From Parolsenella massiliensis (GTDB lineage Bacteria; Actinomycetota; Coriobacteriia; Coriobacteriales; Atopobiaceae): DNA of 64,000 nucleotides. The position numbers and the translations under genes are program-made. Of this stretch, positions 8,047-16,172 are shown one piece after another (the stretch's first letter is position 1; each line of letters starts with the position of its first letter). Under the pieces are notes generated by a model that was not told the DNA's origin, searched no databases, and worked only from the letters and a program-made list of their open reading frames with translations. Location of the stretch: positions 1,109,985 through 1,173,984 of the forward strand of contig NZ_LT671675.1 of assembly GCF_900143685.1 (NCBI RefSeq). Reading direction: 5' to 3'.

Positions 8047-8670
8047 CTAGCTGTTCTCCATCACGATGCCCATGACCTCGTCGCCCACGTGCTCGCAGGC
8101 GTCGACGCAATACTCGAGGTACATGTAGGTCTCGCGCGTGGCGATGAGGCGCACGGCGTCCGTCTCGCTCGTGTGCAGCTCGCGCATGATGCGCACGAAC
8201 ACGTCGTCGGCCAGGCCCTCCACCGTGTTCACGGCCACGATGTGGTCGTGCATCGTCTTGGACTTGCGGAAGTTCGGCAGCTCGGCCACGGTGTCGCGCA
8301 CCTCGTCGCACGCGCGCACGAGCAACGTCACCATCTCGAGCGCTCCCGCCATGAGCTCGCGCACGTTGTTGTAGTAGAGCCGGTGCAGCACGCCCTCGAT
8401 GCAGTCGGTGACGTCATCGAGCCGGGCGGAGAGCGCCACGATCCCCTCGCGCTCGATGGGCGTAATGAAGGCCGTGAGCACACAGTCCAGCAGCTCGTGG
8501 CGCAGCTCGTCGCCCGCCTGTTCGAGCTCGTGCATCTCGTCGATGCGCGCCTGCAGCCCGTCAGGGTCGTACTCGCGCATCACCTGCTCGAGCAGCCGCG
8601 CCGCGCGGCAGTTGTTCTCGGCGCAGGCATTGAAGTTGTCGAAGTAGAAGCTGTCTGCCTTTCTCGCCAT
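8047..8670 (-). CDS. DUF47/PhoU-like protein, Pit accessory
   Basis: 207 aa all-helical protein of the DUF47 (PhoU-related, YkaA-like) family that accompanies Pit phosphate transporters. It starts MARKADSFYFDNFNACAENN and contains the family pattern of long helices with ITPIEREGIVALSARLDDVTDCIEG and the repeated D/E-rich metal-site segments seen in PhoU folds. Start ATG 8670 follows a GGGAGGGGCC ribosome-binding site; the frame upstream is Cys/Ser/Ala-rich junk. It lies 52 bp downstream of pit on the same strand, the usual order, and probably tunes the transporter. Confidence 0.88.
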   Translation of the reverse strand: MARKADSFYFDNFNACAENNCRAARLLEQVMREYDPDGLQARIDEMHELEQAGDELRHELLDCVLTAFITPIEREGIVALSARLDDVTDCIEGVLHRLYYNNVRELMAGALEMVTLLVRACDEVRDTVAELPNFRKSKTMHDHIVAVNTVEGLADDVFVRIMRELHTSETDAVRLIATRETYMYLEYCVDACEHVGDEVMGIVMENS

Positions 8671-8722
8671 CGCTGGCCCCTCCCTCGCGCGCCACGCCGA
8701 AGCGCCGGCCGCCGCGCATCCG

Positions 8723-9775
8723 CTAGAACAGGAACATGAACAGCTTCGCCATCGCAAAGCTGATGAGGCCGCAGCCTGGGAACGTGAACACCCAGGTGAG
8801 CATCATGTCTCGCACCACGCCAAAGTTGATGGCCGACAGACGCCGCACCGCGCCCACGCCCATGATGGCGCTGGTCTTGGTGTGCGTCGTGGACACGGGG
8901 ATGCCCAGCTCGGTCATCACGAGCAGGCACACGGAACTCGCGAGATCCGCCGCGAATCCCTGGTACTTCTCGAGTTTCACCATGTCCATGCCCACGCTCT
9001 TGATGATGGGCTCGCCGCCAACGCTCGTGCCCACGCCCATCGTGACGCTGCACAGCAGCATGAGCCACACGGGGATCACCACGCCCTCGACGCCCGGCTG
9101 GCCGTTGCACAGCGCCACGCCCAGGAACAGCACGCCAATGAACTTCTGGCCATCCTGCGCGCCGTGCATGAAGCTCATGGCCGCCGCGGCCGCTATCTGC
9201 GCGTAGCGAAAGAAGCCGTCGGCCCGTCGGCGGTCGGCGCCGGCAAAGGCGAGCGTCACGAGCTTGCAGCTGACCCACCCAATCGCAAAGCCCAGAACCA
9301 GGCTCATGACCAGGCCGTATATGACCTTGACCCACTCGTCTCCGTTCACGCCGCCCATGCCTCCCTGGATGGCGATGGCAGCACCGGTGAGACCCGCGAT
9401 GAGGCTGTGGCTCTCACTCGTGGGGATGCCAAAGACCGAGGCCACCACGCTGTAGACCACGATGGAGAACAGCGCCGCGGCAAGCGCGATGAGCGCGGCC
9501 TGGGTGTCGGTGCCAAAGTCCACCATGTTGGAGATGGTGGTGGCCACGCTGGCGTTGAGGCGCGTCATGACGAGCACGCCCGCGAAGTTGAGCGCCGCGC
9601 TCATGAGAATCGCGGGCTTGGGGCGCATGCAGCGCGTCGTGACGCAGGTGGCGATGGCGTTGGGCGCGTCGGTCCAGCCGTTCACGAAGATGACGGCCAG
9701 CGTGAGCAGCGTCGTGATCGCAAGCGGCGGGCTGCTCGTGACCTGGGCCATGAAGTGCGCAAACGAGACGTCCAC
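8723..9775 (-). CDS. pit: Low-affinity inorganic phosphate transporter, PiT family
   Basis: 350 aa integral membrane protein of the PiT family (proton- or sodium-coupled phosphate uptake). The two family signature repeats are visible: FVNGWTDAPNAIATCVTTR near residue 30 and PVSTTHTKTSAIMGVGAVR near 300, plus GIPTSESHSLIAGLTGAAI. About ten hydrophobic segments are present. The start is GTG 9775 with GGGAGGG upstream. With the high-affinity Pst system at 19.5-23.1 kb, the cell has both uptake routes. Forms an operon with the DUF47 gene. Confidence 0.93.
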   Translation of the reverse strand: MDVSFAHFMAQVTSSPPLAITTLLTLAVIFVNGWTDAPNAIATCVTTRCMRPKPAILMSAALNFAGVLVMTRLNASVATTISNMVDFGTDTQAALIALAAALFSIVVYSVVASVFGIPTSESHSLIAGLTGAAIAIQGGMGGVNGDEWVKVIYGLVMSLVLGFAIGWVSCKLVTLAFAGADRRRADGFFRYAQIAAAAAMSFMHGAQDGQKFIGVLFLGVALCNGQPGVEGVVIPVWLMLLCSVTMGVGTSVGGEPIIKSVGMDMVKLEKYQGFAADLASSVCLLVMTELGIPVSTTHTKTSAIMGVGAVRRLSAINFGVVRDMMLTWVFTFPGCGLISFAMAKLFMFLF

Positions 9776-9916
9776 GGAGCCCTCCCCTCTCGCATGCCTC
9801 CCGTCTCAGTTTCCCCCGCCGGCGCGAGGCAAGCGGGCGCGGCGGTAGGCGTCACGGCTTTCCCGGGCAGCGGTCACGATGGCAGCTTGGGCCCAGCGCC
9901 GGTGCCACCGCCGTCA

Positions 9917-9951
9917 CGGTGACAGTTCGACCCCATCCCTAAGTGTCACCG
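9917..9951. repeat. GGTGACA...TGTCACC palindrome upstream of the HAD gene
   Basis: Arms CGGTGACA (9917-9924) and TGTCACCG (9944-9951) enclose a C-rich core GACCCCATCCC. It belongs to the dispersed family also seen near 14.3, 28.9, 46.3 and 54.1 kb. Here it lies between divergent genes, so it is not a terminator for either. Confidence 0.7.
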
Positions 9952-9989
9952 GGTAGAATGGGGCAAACGACAACCGGGAGGAGAATCGC

Positions 9990-10607
9990 ATGGCGGCCGC
10001 TCACAACATCGTGTTCGACATGGGAAACGTGCTCATGACGTTTGACGGGATGTACTTCTCGCGCGTGTTCACCGACAACGAGGAGGACGCCCAGACGCTG
10101 TTCGACGCGCTGTTCGGCCGTCCCGAGTGGGTGCTGCTCGACGCCGGCGCCATCGACCACGACACGATGCTGCGCGTGGCCGAGGCCCGCACGCCCGAGC
10201 GCCTGCTTCCCAACCTTCGCGAGTGCTTCGTCCGCTGGCCCGAGCACTCCCAGGTCATCGAGGGCACGAATGAGCTGGGCAGCCGCCTCAAGGCCGCCGG
10301 CTGGGGCGTCTACGTGTGCTCCAACGCCAACACGCGCATCCACGAGCAGCTCGACCAGGCACCTGTTGCGTCGTTCGCGGACGGCATCGTGGTCTCTGCC
10401 GAGGAGCGCCTCATGAAGCCCGACCCCGCGATCTTCACCCTCTTGTGCGACCGCTACGAGCTTGACCCCGCCACCTGCGTGTTCGTGGACGACAACCTCG
10501 ACAACTGCGAGGGCGCACGCATCGCGGGCATGCACCCGTTCCACTTCGCCGGCGACGTGAGCGCCCTTGAGGACTTCATCGCAGACGAGACGGGCACGCG
10601 CGCCTAG
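9990..10607 (+). CDS. HAD-superfamily hydrolase, subfamily IA
   Basis: 205 aa haloacid-dehalogenase-type phosphatase. Motif I is FDMGNVLM (residues 9-16; the first Asp is the nucleophile, while the usual second Asp is Gly), motif II is CSNANTR, motif III includes MKPDPAIF, and motif IV is VFVDDNLDNCEGARIAGM. The Asp-x-Gly form of motif I is known in YihX/epoxide-hydrolase-like members. Start ATG 9990 has GGGAGGAG about 8 nt upstream. It converges on yigZ with a 4-nt overlap in which both stop codons share CTAG. Substrate unknown. Confidence 0.85.
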   Translation: MAAAHNIVFDMGNVLMTFDGMYFSRVFTDNEEDAQTLFDALFGRPEWVLLDAGAIDHDTMLRVAEARTPERLLPNLRECFVRWPEHSQVIEGTNELGSRLKAAGWGVYVCSNANTRIHEQLDQAPVASFADGIVVSAEERLMKPDPAIFTLLCDRYELDPATCVFVDDNLDNCEGARIAGMHPFHFAGDVSALEDFIADETGTRA

Positions 10608-11296
10608 AACTCGTCAAACACCGGCTCGCCCACCAGGCACACGTCCTGGCCAGCCATGAGTTCGCGCATGGCGGCCACGAACGGTGCCTCCTCGCCCGCG
10701 CGGAACACGAGCGACAGCGTCACGTCTGCCGCGTAGTCACACCCTGCCACATGGGCACCGCTTCGATCCGCAAGGTCTCGCACGCGGTCGTGCATGGCAT
10801 AGGGCACGCCCACCTCCACGGGCACCACGAGCGTCTTCTCCACGACGGCGCCCGTCTCGCGAGCCGCCTCGATGGCACGCTGCGTGGCCGTGGTGTAGGC
10901 GCGCACAAGGCCGCCGGGGCCCAGCAGCGTTCCGCCAAAGTAGCGCGTCACCACGCAGCACACGTTCTTGAGGCCCGCCCCGCGAAGGCACTCCAGCGTG
11001 GGCATGCCGCTCGTGCGCTGGGGCTCGCCGTCGTCGCTCTGGCGCTCGCGACCGTCCGCGAGGATCCAGGCGGGCACGTTGTGGCGCGCGCCATAGTGGC
11101 GCGCCCGCACACCGGCGATGAACTCGTTTGCCTCGTCCTCGCTCTCCACATGCGTGAGCTGGGCGATGAAGCGGCTCTTGCGGTCAACGAACTCGGCCTG
11201 CGCCACCGCGCCGGCCCGCAGCGTGAGATACGAGGCGGCTCCCGATGCCTCGGGGGCCGCCTCGCCATGAGGAGCCGTCTGTCTGGACTTGGCCAC
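10604..11296 (-). CDS. YigZ/IMPACT (UPF0029) family protein
   Basis: 230 aa. The N-terminal IMPACT/UPF0029 domain is clear: FIAQLTHVESEDEANEFIAGVRARHYGARHNVPAWILADG, followed by QRTSGMPTLECLRGAGLKNVCCVVTRYFGGTLLGPGGLVRAYTTATQRAI. The C-terminal part is a DUF1949-like domain. These proteins are linked to translation stress in eukaryotes; the bacterial role is unsettled. The start is GTG 11296, overlapping the HPr stop by one base (TAGTG), so the two genes are probably translationally coupled. Confidence 0.9.
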   Translation of the reverse strand: MAKSRQTAPHGEAAPEASGAASYLTLRAGAVAQAEFVDRKSRFIAQLTHVESEDEANEFIAGVRARHYGARHNVPAWILADGRERQSDDGEPQRTSGMPTLECLRGAGLKNVCCVVTRYFGGTLLGPGGLVRAYTTATQRAIEAARETGAVVEKTLVVPVEVGVPYAMHDRVRDLADRSGAHVAGCDYAADVTLSLVFRAGEEAPFVAAMRELMAGQDVCLVGEPVFDEF

Positions 11297-11550
11297 TACA
11301 GCCTCCGCAGCAGGTGCGCCACGAACTCGGAGGCGTCCTGCTCGTCTGGGCCCTCGATGCGCACGGTGATGGTGTCGCCCTTGTGCGCCTCGAGCCCCAT
11401 GAGGGCGATCGGGTCGTCCGCGGAGGCCTCACGCGAGCCGTGGCTCACGGTCATGCCGCTCTTCCAGCGGGCGCACTCGTTCGAGACGAGCATCACGGAG
11501 CGGGCATGGAATCCCAGGGAGTCCTTGATGGTATGGGTTAGCTCGACCAT
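11296..11550 (-). CDS. ptsH: HPr-type phosphocarrier protein with Asp46
   Basis: 84 aa PTS phosphocarrier of the HPr family. The active-site His15 is present in GFHAR (13-17), although the usual Pro18 is Ser. An ungapped alignment with Bacillus HPr as I remember it places Asp at position 46, where Gram-positive HPr carries the serine phosphorylated by HPr kinase, and Pro at 47. The KGDTITV and EGPDEQDA segments fit the family. Enzyme I is not nearby. It could be the general sugar PTS carrier or a specialised paralogue; the sequence alone does not decide. Confidence 0.88.
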   Translation of the reverse strand: MVELTHTIKDSLGFHARSVMLVSNECARWKSGMTVSHGSREASADDPIALMGLEAHKGDTITVRIEGPDEQDASEFVAHLLRRL

Positions 11551-11646
11551 GATGCCTGCCTCGATGAGAACGCGAACGTGACGTAGTGATTTCCCATGGT
11601 AGCGCTCATGGGACGGGCGGGCACGCGGCGTCCGCCCAGCGGCGCG

Positions 11647-12675
11647 CTAGGCGCGCTCGGCCAGCTCTCGAACGAGGTACTCCGTCTTGTCCCAGCCAAT
11701 GCAGGCGTCCGTGATGGACTTGCCGTAGACGCCGCCGTCCACGGGCTGGTTGCCGTCCTCCAGGTAGGACTCCACCATGAAGCCCTTCACCAGGCCGCGG
11801 ATCTGGTCGTTCCGGCGGCAGGAGTCAAGCACCTCCTTGCAGATGCGGAACTGCTCGAAGGGGCGCTTGCCGGAGTTGTCGTGGTTGCAGTCCACGATGA
11901 CAGCGGGGTTGGCGTAGTTCTCGGCCGTGTAGCGCTCGGCGAGGCGCTCGAGGTGCTCGTAGTGGTAGTTGGGATAGGTGCGCCCGTCCAGGCCGATGTA
12001 GCCACGCAGGATCGCGTGGGCCAGCGGGTTGCCCTGCGTCTCCACCTCCCAGTTGCGGTAGATGAACTCCTGGGGCGCCTGGGCGGCGTAGATGGAGTTG
12101 AGCATGACCGTGGTGGAGCCGGCCGTGGGATTCTTCATGCCCACGGGAACCGAAACGCCCGAGGCCACGAGGCGGTGCTCCTGGTTCTCCACGGAGCGGG
12201 CGCCCACGGCCACGTAGGACAGGATGTCGAACAGGTACTGGAAGTTCGAGGGATAGAGCATCTCGTCGGCCGTGAAGAAGCCGGTGTTCTCGGCCACGGC
12301 GAGGTGCATGTGGCGAATGGCCTTGACGCCCTCGAGCACGTCGCCGGCGGCATCGGGGTCGGGGTTGTGGAGCAGACCCTTGTAGCCGGTGCCCTTGGTG
12401 CGCGGCTTTGCCGTGTAGACGCGCGGGACGATCACGAGGCGGTCCTTGACGTCCTCGGCGAGCTTGGCCAGGCGCGTGGTGTAGTCGAGCACGGAGTCCT
12501 CGCGGTCTGCGGAGCACGGGCCGATGACGAGGAGCTTGCGAGAGTCCTCGCCGCGGATGATGGCGGCGACCTGCGCGTCAAACTCGACCTTCTTGGCGGT
12601 GAGCTCGGCCGACAGCGGCATGCCCTCGCGAATCTCCTGCGGGATGGGCAGACGACGCTTGAAGTTCATGGACAT
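11647..12675 (-). CDS. aroF: 3-deoxy-7-phosphoheptulonate (DAHP) synthase, class I
   Basis: First enzyme of the shikimate pathway (phosphoenolpyruvate plus erythrose 4-phosphate). 342 aa, the length of class I-alpha (AroF/G/H) enzymes. Motifs include LLVIGPCSADRE, VPRVYTAKPRTKGTGYKGLL, VGMKNPTAGS, VIVDCNHDNSGKRPFEQ and GFMVESYLEDGNQ. Start ATG 12675 is preceded by GGGAGG at about 8 nt; the longer frame upstream crosses the divergent rnpB promoter and has no family similarity. Which E. coli isozyme it matches best cannot be told here, so the symbol is approximate. Confidence 0.93.
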   Translation of the reverse strand: MSMNFKRRLPIPQEIREGMPLSAELTAKKVEFDAQVAAIIRGEDSRKLLVIGPCSADREDSVLDYTTRLAKLAEDVKDRLVIVPRVYTAKPRTKGTGYKGLLHNPDPDAAGDVLEGVKAIRHMHLAVAENTGFFTADEMLYPSNFQYLFDILSYVAVGARSVENQEHRLVASGVSVPVGMKNPTAGSTTVMLNSIYAAQAPQEFIYRNWEVETQGNPLAHAILRGYIGLDGRTYPNYHYEHLERLAERYTAENYANPAVIVDCNHDNSGKRPFEQFRICKEVLDSCRRNDQIRGLVKGFMVESYLEDGNQPVDGGVYGKSITDACIGWDKTEYLVRELAERA

Positions 12676-12795
12676 GTGGGGACCTCCCGCATAGACGTGA
12701 CGGCGACCGAGTTTACGAGCCCGCTCGCCGAATGAGGCGAATTGTTCGAAATCATAGCAGCTTTGCGCGCCTCGCGGGGCTTCGCGTTTCTCGCG

Positions 12796-12804
12796 TGCTA
12801 CAAT
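12796..12804 (+). promoter_or_regulatory. rnpB promoter, extended -10 TGCTACAAT
   Basis: TG-C-TACAAT ends 8 nt before the predicted 5' end of RNase P RNA, the right distance for transcription to start at the mature end. A convincing -35 is not visible. Confidence 0.6.
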
Positions 12805-12811
12805 CGCCAAC

Positions 12812-13173
12812 GCGAGGTGGGCCAGACGACCGCGGGGCACGCGAGCAATCGCGCGCCATGAGGAAAGTCCGGGCTCCACAGGGCAGGATGCTGGCTAACG
12901 GCCAGGCGGGGTAACCCGACGGAAAGCGCCGCAGAAAAGAAGACTCCCGCTGGCGCCGCAAGGCGTTGAGAGAAAAGCTGAAACGGTGGTGTAAGAGACC
13001 ACCAGCGTCGTGGCAACACGGCGGCTTGGCAAGCCCCATCCGGAGCAAACGCAAATAGGAGCGCCATGGTGTGGCCCGCACCGCGCTCGGGTTGCGCGCT
13101 CGAGGCCAGTGGCAACGCTGGTCCTAGATAAATGGTCGTCCGCGACAGAACCCGGCTCATTGGCCCGCCTCGC
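12812..13173 (+). ncRNA. rnpB: RNase P RNA, bacterial class A
   Basis: Catalytic RNA of RNase P, which matures tRNA 5' ends. The conserved core GAGGAAAGTCCGGGCTC starts at 12859, followed by the P4-region pattern CAGGGCAGGATGCTGGCTAA and, near the 3' end, ACAGAACCCGGCTCATTGG. The first 13 nt GCGAGGTGGGCCA pair with the last 13 nt (TGGCCCGCCTCGC) with one G-U pair, closing helix P1 and fixing both ends. About 362 nt. Transcribed divergently from the DAHP synthase gene. Confidence 0.95.
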
Positions 13174-13187
13174 ACTGCCAATGTTGA

Positions 13188-13226
13188 CGCTCCCCCGGCT
13201 CCACAGCCGAGGGAGCGTTTCTTGTT
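13188..13226 (+). terminator. Terminator after rnpB
   Basis: Stem CGCTCCCCCGGCT / AGCCGAGGGAGCG with a 4-nt loop, followed by TTTCTTGTT. It sits 15 nt past the RNase P RNA 3' end. Confidence 0.85.
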
Positions 13227-13282
13227 GCGCGCCGCGCTCCCCTTGCCGGATTCCGCGAGACACCCCCCCTGCCTGATCCCGC

Positions 13283-13357
13283 GAGAATGAAATTTGGGAC
13301 ATTCTCGGCAGCAAAAGCCCAGTTGGGAGATGCCCGTATGTCCCAATATTCATTCTC
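13283..13357. repeat. Inverted repeat between rnpB terminator and the zinc-ribbon gene
   Basis: Arms 13283-13301 (GAGAATGAAATTTGGGACA) and 13339-13357 pair with only a few mismatches around a 37-nt loop. It is AT-richer than its surroundings and lies just past the 3' end of the minus-strand gene at 13385. It could end that transcript; no T-run is present. Confidence 0.5.
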
Positions 13358-13384
13358 GGCGAGACGGGCGATGGCGGCGGGCGG

Positions 13385-14179
13385 CTAGCGGATGATGCCG
13401 AGGCGCTCCAGCACGGGGACGACGGTGCACACGACGCCAAGCACGAGCGTGGCCCACGCGAAAGGCGTGGCCACGAACACGTGGAAGGTCACGAACTGGC
13501 TGGCCGCGCCAAAGGCGCTCAGGATGGAGCTGTCAACCGAGCCCACGAACAGCATCCAGGCCACGCACAGCGCAACGAGCACGACGCCGCACGCGATGAG
13601 GAGCTTCTCGCCCGCACCCTTGTGCACGAGAAGCTCGTGGACGTTGATCGCGATGAGCACGAGCGAGGCGGCCCACAGCAGCGTGACGATGGCGAGCGGC
13701 ACGGTGGCCTGGGTCACGGAGGACAGGGCGCTCGCCTGAGACGAGCTCATGAAGTTGCCGGCCAGCGACCCCAGCGAACCGATGGTGCCGGCGAGCTGGC
13801 TCACGCCAAGCACGCCAAAGCCGATGGACGACGGCGCGCCCGCCTGGGCAGACCCGCTCGTGGCATAGGAGATCTGGGCAAGCGGAATCTCGGCCCAGGA
13901 CTGGAAGAGCAGGATGCCCGCCACCACGAGAACGGCGATGAGGGCGTAGGAGAGCCAGACGGGGCTCACGGCAATGCCTGTGTGACGCACGGCGCCAGCA
14001 GTCGAGTAGGCAGCGGGACCAGCCGCGCGGGAGGTCGCAAACGCCGCGGGCTGAGGTGCGGGCTGGGGTGCGGACGCAGGCTGGGATGCGGACTGCGACG
14101 CAGGCGCGAGCGGCTGGCCACATCCCGAGCAGAACTTCGAGCCATCCGGGTTTTGGGTGCCGCACTTGGGACAGAACAT
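13385..14179 (-). CDS. Zinc-ribbon membrane protein of unknown function
   Basis: 264 aa. The N-terminus is a zinc ribbon with two CxxC knuckles (MFCPKCGTQNPDGSKFCSGCG, residues 1-21), then a Pro/Ala/Gln/Ser-rich linker to about residue 65, then four to five hydrophobic segments (about 73-92, 160-182, 193-215, 228-255) joined by small-residue loops. This architecture is common in actinobacterial and clostridial genomes but has no assigned function. Cytoplasmic zinc ribbon with membrane anchor is the likely topology. It stands alone on the minus strand between rnpB and cutC. Confidence 0.75.
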   Translation of the reverse strand: MFCPKCGTQNPDGSKFCSGCGQPLAPASQSASQPASAPQPAPQPAAFATSRAAGPAAYSTAGAVRHTGIAVSPVWLSYALIAVLVVAGILLFQSWAEIPLAQISYATSGSAQAGAPSSIGFGVLGVSQLAGTIGSLGSLAGNFMSSSQASALSSVTQATVPLAIVTLLWAASLVLIAINVHELLVHKGAGEKLLIACGVVLVALCVAWMLFVGSVDSSILSAFGAASQFVTFHVFVATPFAWATLVLGVVCTVVPVLERLGIIR

Positions 14180-14266
14180 GGGCTCCTCCTTTTCGACGGA
14201 AAATGGGAGCGGGGCTCCGTCCGTGCTCCCCTATTTAGTCACAAGCATAGCCCTTGAATCCCTCGC

Positions 14267-14300
14267 AGTGACAGTTTGGCCCCGTCCCCAAGTGTCACCG
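14267..14300. repeat. GTGACA...TGTCAC palindrome overlapping the cutC stop codon
   Basis: On the minus strand it reads CGGTGACACTTGGGGACGGG and then CC, AAA and CTGTCACTG. The TGA in its first arm is the cutC stop codon (14295-14297). Member of the dispersed GGGGACGGGGCC family; probably acts as the cutC transcript end, although no T-run follows. Confidence 0.75.
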
Positions 14301-14951
14301 GGCGAGGCGGACGATGCGCGTGCCGTGGACCTCGGGGACGCCCACCGCCTGCGCGATGTCCTCGGCGTTCTCCCACGTGATGCCGGCGCCGGGCAGGATG
14401 CCGATGCGGCCAGCCGCGCGGGCCACGTATTCGCGCAGACGCCCCACGTTGTCGGCGATGGCCGTGCCGTCTGGCCCGCCGTGCGTGAGGATGCGCGTCA
14501 CGCCATGCTCGGCCAGCCAGTCGATGACCGCAAGCTGCTCGCCTGCGCAAATCTTGTCGAACGCCATGTGAAACGTCACCTGGGCGTCATCCCTGCGCTC
14601 GTGGACGCGCGCAAGCAGCACCTGCGTGGCGGCCGTGTCGAGATGCCCGTCGCGCTCGCAGCCAAAGACGACACCCGTGGCGCCGGCGTCGAGCGCCACG
14701 TCAATGTCGTCTCGCATCATGGCGAGCTCGTCTGCCGTGTAGGCGAAGTCTCCCCCGCGCGGCCGCACCATGACCACAACGTCGACGCCATGCTCTTGGC
14801 CATAGGCGCACGCGGCACGCACGACGCCCGCGCTGGGGCTCGTGCCGCCCTTCGCAAGGTTGTCGCACAGCTCGATGCGAGCCGCACCCGCCGCAATCGC
14901 CGCCGGAACGTGCTCCATGTTCTCGGCGCAGAACTCCCTCACAAGGCCCAT
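14295..14951 (-). CDS. cutC: CutC-family copper homeostasis protein
   Basis: 218 aa TIM-barrel protein of the CutC family. Typical segments are REFCAENMEHVPAAIAAGAARIELCDNLAKGGTSPSAGVV, VVVMVRPRGGDFAYTADELAMMRDDI, GVVFGCERDGHLD, VTFHMAFDKI and RILTHGG. Early genetic work tied CutC to copper tolerance; the enzymatic role, if any, is unclear. The stop codon is supplied by a repeated palindrome. Start ATG 14951 is preceded by GGAGGGGCC. Confidence 0.92.
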   Translation of the reverse strand: MGLVREFCAENMEHVPAAIAAGAARIELCDNLAKGGTSPSAGVVRAACAYGQEHGVDVVVMVRPRGGDFAYTADELAMMRDDIDVALDAGATGVVFGCERDGHLDTAATQVLLARVHERRDDAQVTFHMAFDKICAGEQLAVIDWLAEHGVTRILTHGGPDGTAIADNVGRLREYVARAAGRIGILPGAGITWENAEDIAQAVGVPEVHGTRIVRLAR

Positions 14952-14965
14952 GGCCCCTCCCTAAA

Positions 14966-15001
14966 GGAAAAAGGGCAGGCCCGCGTAGCGAGCCTGCCCC
15001 A
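14966..15001 (-). terminator. Terminator after divIVA
   Basis: Minus-strand hairpin GGGCAGGC/GCCTGCCC (14973-14980 with 14992-14999) followed by CCTTTTTCC, 30 nt past the divIVA stop. It marks the end of the long division and phosphate transcription unit. Confidence 0.85.
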
Positions 15002-15029
15002 GACAGTCAGATATAGGCAACGCTCGAGG

Positions 15030-15707
15030 CTAGTCGAGGTCGTCCACGTCAACGCCGGACATCGGCAGCTGAGAGGGCTGCGCAAGCTGCGTGGCGTCGG
15101 CGTCATAGGCGGGCGCAGGAGCAGCTGCGGGCGCGGCGGCCTGGGCGGCAGCGGCGGAGCCGGTCGGAAGGTTCGTGGACAGCTGGCCGGAGAAGGCGTT
15201 GTCCGCGTCGTCCATGAAGTGCTGGAGCAGGGCCTTGTACTGGTCGCGGAACTGCTCGCGGGACTCCTTGAGACGATCCATCTCGTCGAGCTCGCTCTGC
15301 TTCTCGGCCAGGGCCTGGCGGATGACCTCGCGGGCCTTCTGGTCTGCGTCGTTGCGGATCTTCTCGGCGTTGTCACGGGCCTCGGCGACGATCTTATCGG
15401 CGCTCTGCTGGGCAACGATGAGGACCTTGGAGATCTGGCTCTCAGAGGCAGTGAGACCGGCCGGGGCGGCGACGGGCGCGGCAGCCTCGGCGGGCTGCTG
15501 GCTCTGGAGCTGGGCGATCTGGGCCTGGGCGGCGGCAAGCTGCTGCTCGGAGGCCGTCAGGCGACCCTTGAGGTCTGCAATCTTCTGGAGCATGGCGTCG
15601 ACCTCGCTCGAGCAGCGCTCGAGGAAGGCATCGACCTCGTCGGTGTCATAGCCCTTCTTGGAGGGAGAGAAGCAGAGCTGGTCGATTTCTGCGGGTGTGA
15701 TTGCCAT
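15030..15707 (-). CDS. divIVA: DivIVA-domain coiled-coil protein
   Basis: 225 aa polar or septal scaffold. The N-terminal DivIVA membrane-binding motif is clear (ITPAEIDQLCFSPSKKGYDTDEVDAFLERCSSEVDAML), followed by coiled coil (about 35-70 and 100-155) and a Pro/Ala-rich tail ending SGVDVDDLD. In actinobacteria DivIVA directs growth and septation. It is the last gene of the sepF-proC-yggT-divIVA tail of the division cluster, as in many Gram-positives, although the S4-domain gene ylmH often found between yggT and divIVA is absent. Confidence 0.92.
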   Translation of the reverse strand: MAITPAEIDQLCFSPSKKGYDTDEVDAFLERCSSEVDAMLQKIADLKGRLTASEQQLAAAQAQIAQLQSQQPAEAAAPVAAPAGLTASESQISKVLIVAQQSADKIVAEARDNAEKIRNDADQKAREVIRQALAEKQSELDEMDRLKESREQFRDQYKALLQHFMDDADNAFSGQLSTNLPTGSAAAAQAAAPAAAPAPAYDADATQLAQPSQLPMSGVDVDDLD

Positions 15708-15847
15708 TCTGAGTCCCTTTCGTTCCTATGGGCGTACGCCCAGGTCACGCAGTTAGCTTCTTACCAGTATAACCCGCCTGCCGGCCGGCGCCCGCCGTGC
15801 GCACAAAGGCACGACAAAAGGCGGACACCGTCGGTCGTCGGGACGGT

Positions 15848-15887
15848 CCCAAAGAGGTCCGGCTCCAAAGAGGTCTGACCCCTTTGG
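15848..15887. repeat. CCAAAG(A/G)GGTC repeats and palindrome after yggT
   Basis: CCAAAGAGGTC at 15865-15875 pairs with GACCCCTTTGG at 15877-15887 around one base; a direct copy of CCAAAGAGGTCCGG lies at 15849-15862. It is just past the yggT stop and belongs to the AAAGGGG-type palindromes of the window. It may attenuate transcription into divIVA. Confidence 0.55.
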
Positions 15888-15890
15888 GCG

Positions 15891-16169
15891 CTAGGCCAGG
15901 CCGAGCAGGAGCCTGAAGAGGAGGCGTTCGCCAAAGGACAGGACGAACAGGCCCACGATCGGCGAGAAGTCCATGCCACCCAGCGGCGGGATGAAGCGGC
16001 GGAAGATGTTCATGTAGGGACTCACGATGCGATCGATGACGACGGCGATGTCGTAGACGAGGCTGCCCTCGCGAAGCGGGAACCACGACATGAAGCACCA
16101 GATGATCACGAGCCACTCGTAGAAGTTGACGAGCGCGGAGATGAGGTTGACGATCCGATACATCTCCAT
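15891..16169 (-). CDS. yggT: YggT-family membrane protein
   Basis: 92 aa with two membrane segments (about 5-30 and 65-90) separated by the family loop FPLREGSLVYDIAVVIDRIVSPYMNIFRRFIPPLGGMDFSPIVGLFVL. YggT (YlmG) proteins belong to the cell-division neighbourhood and influence nucleoid or septum organisation. Start ATG 16169 lies 3 nt after the proC stop, so it is coupled to proC. Confidence 0.9.
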   Translation of the reverse strand: MEMYRIVNLISALVNFYEWLVIIWCFMSWFPLREGSLVYDIAVVIDRIVSPYMNIFRRFIPPLGGMDFSPIVGLFVLSFGERLLFRLLLGLA

Positions 16170-16172
16170 GCG

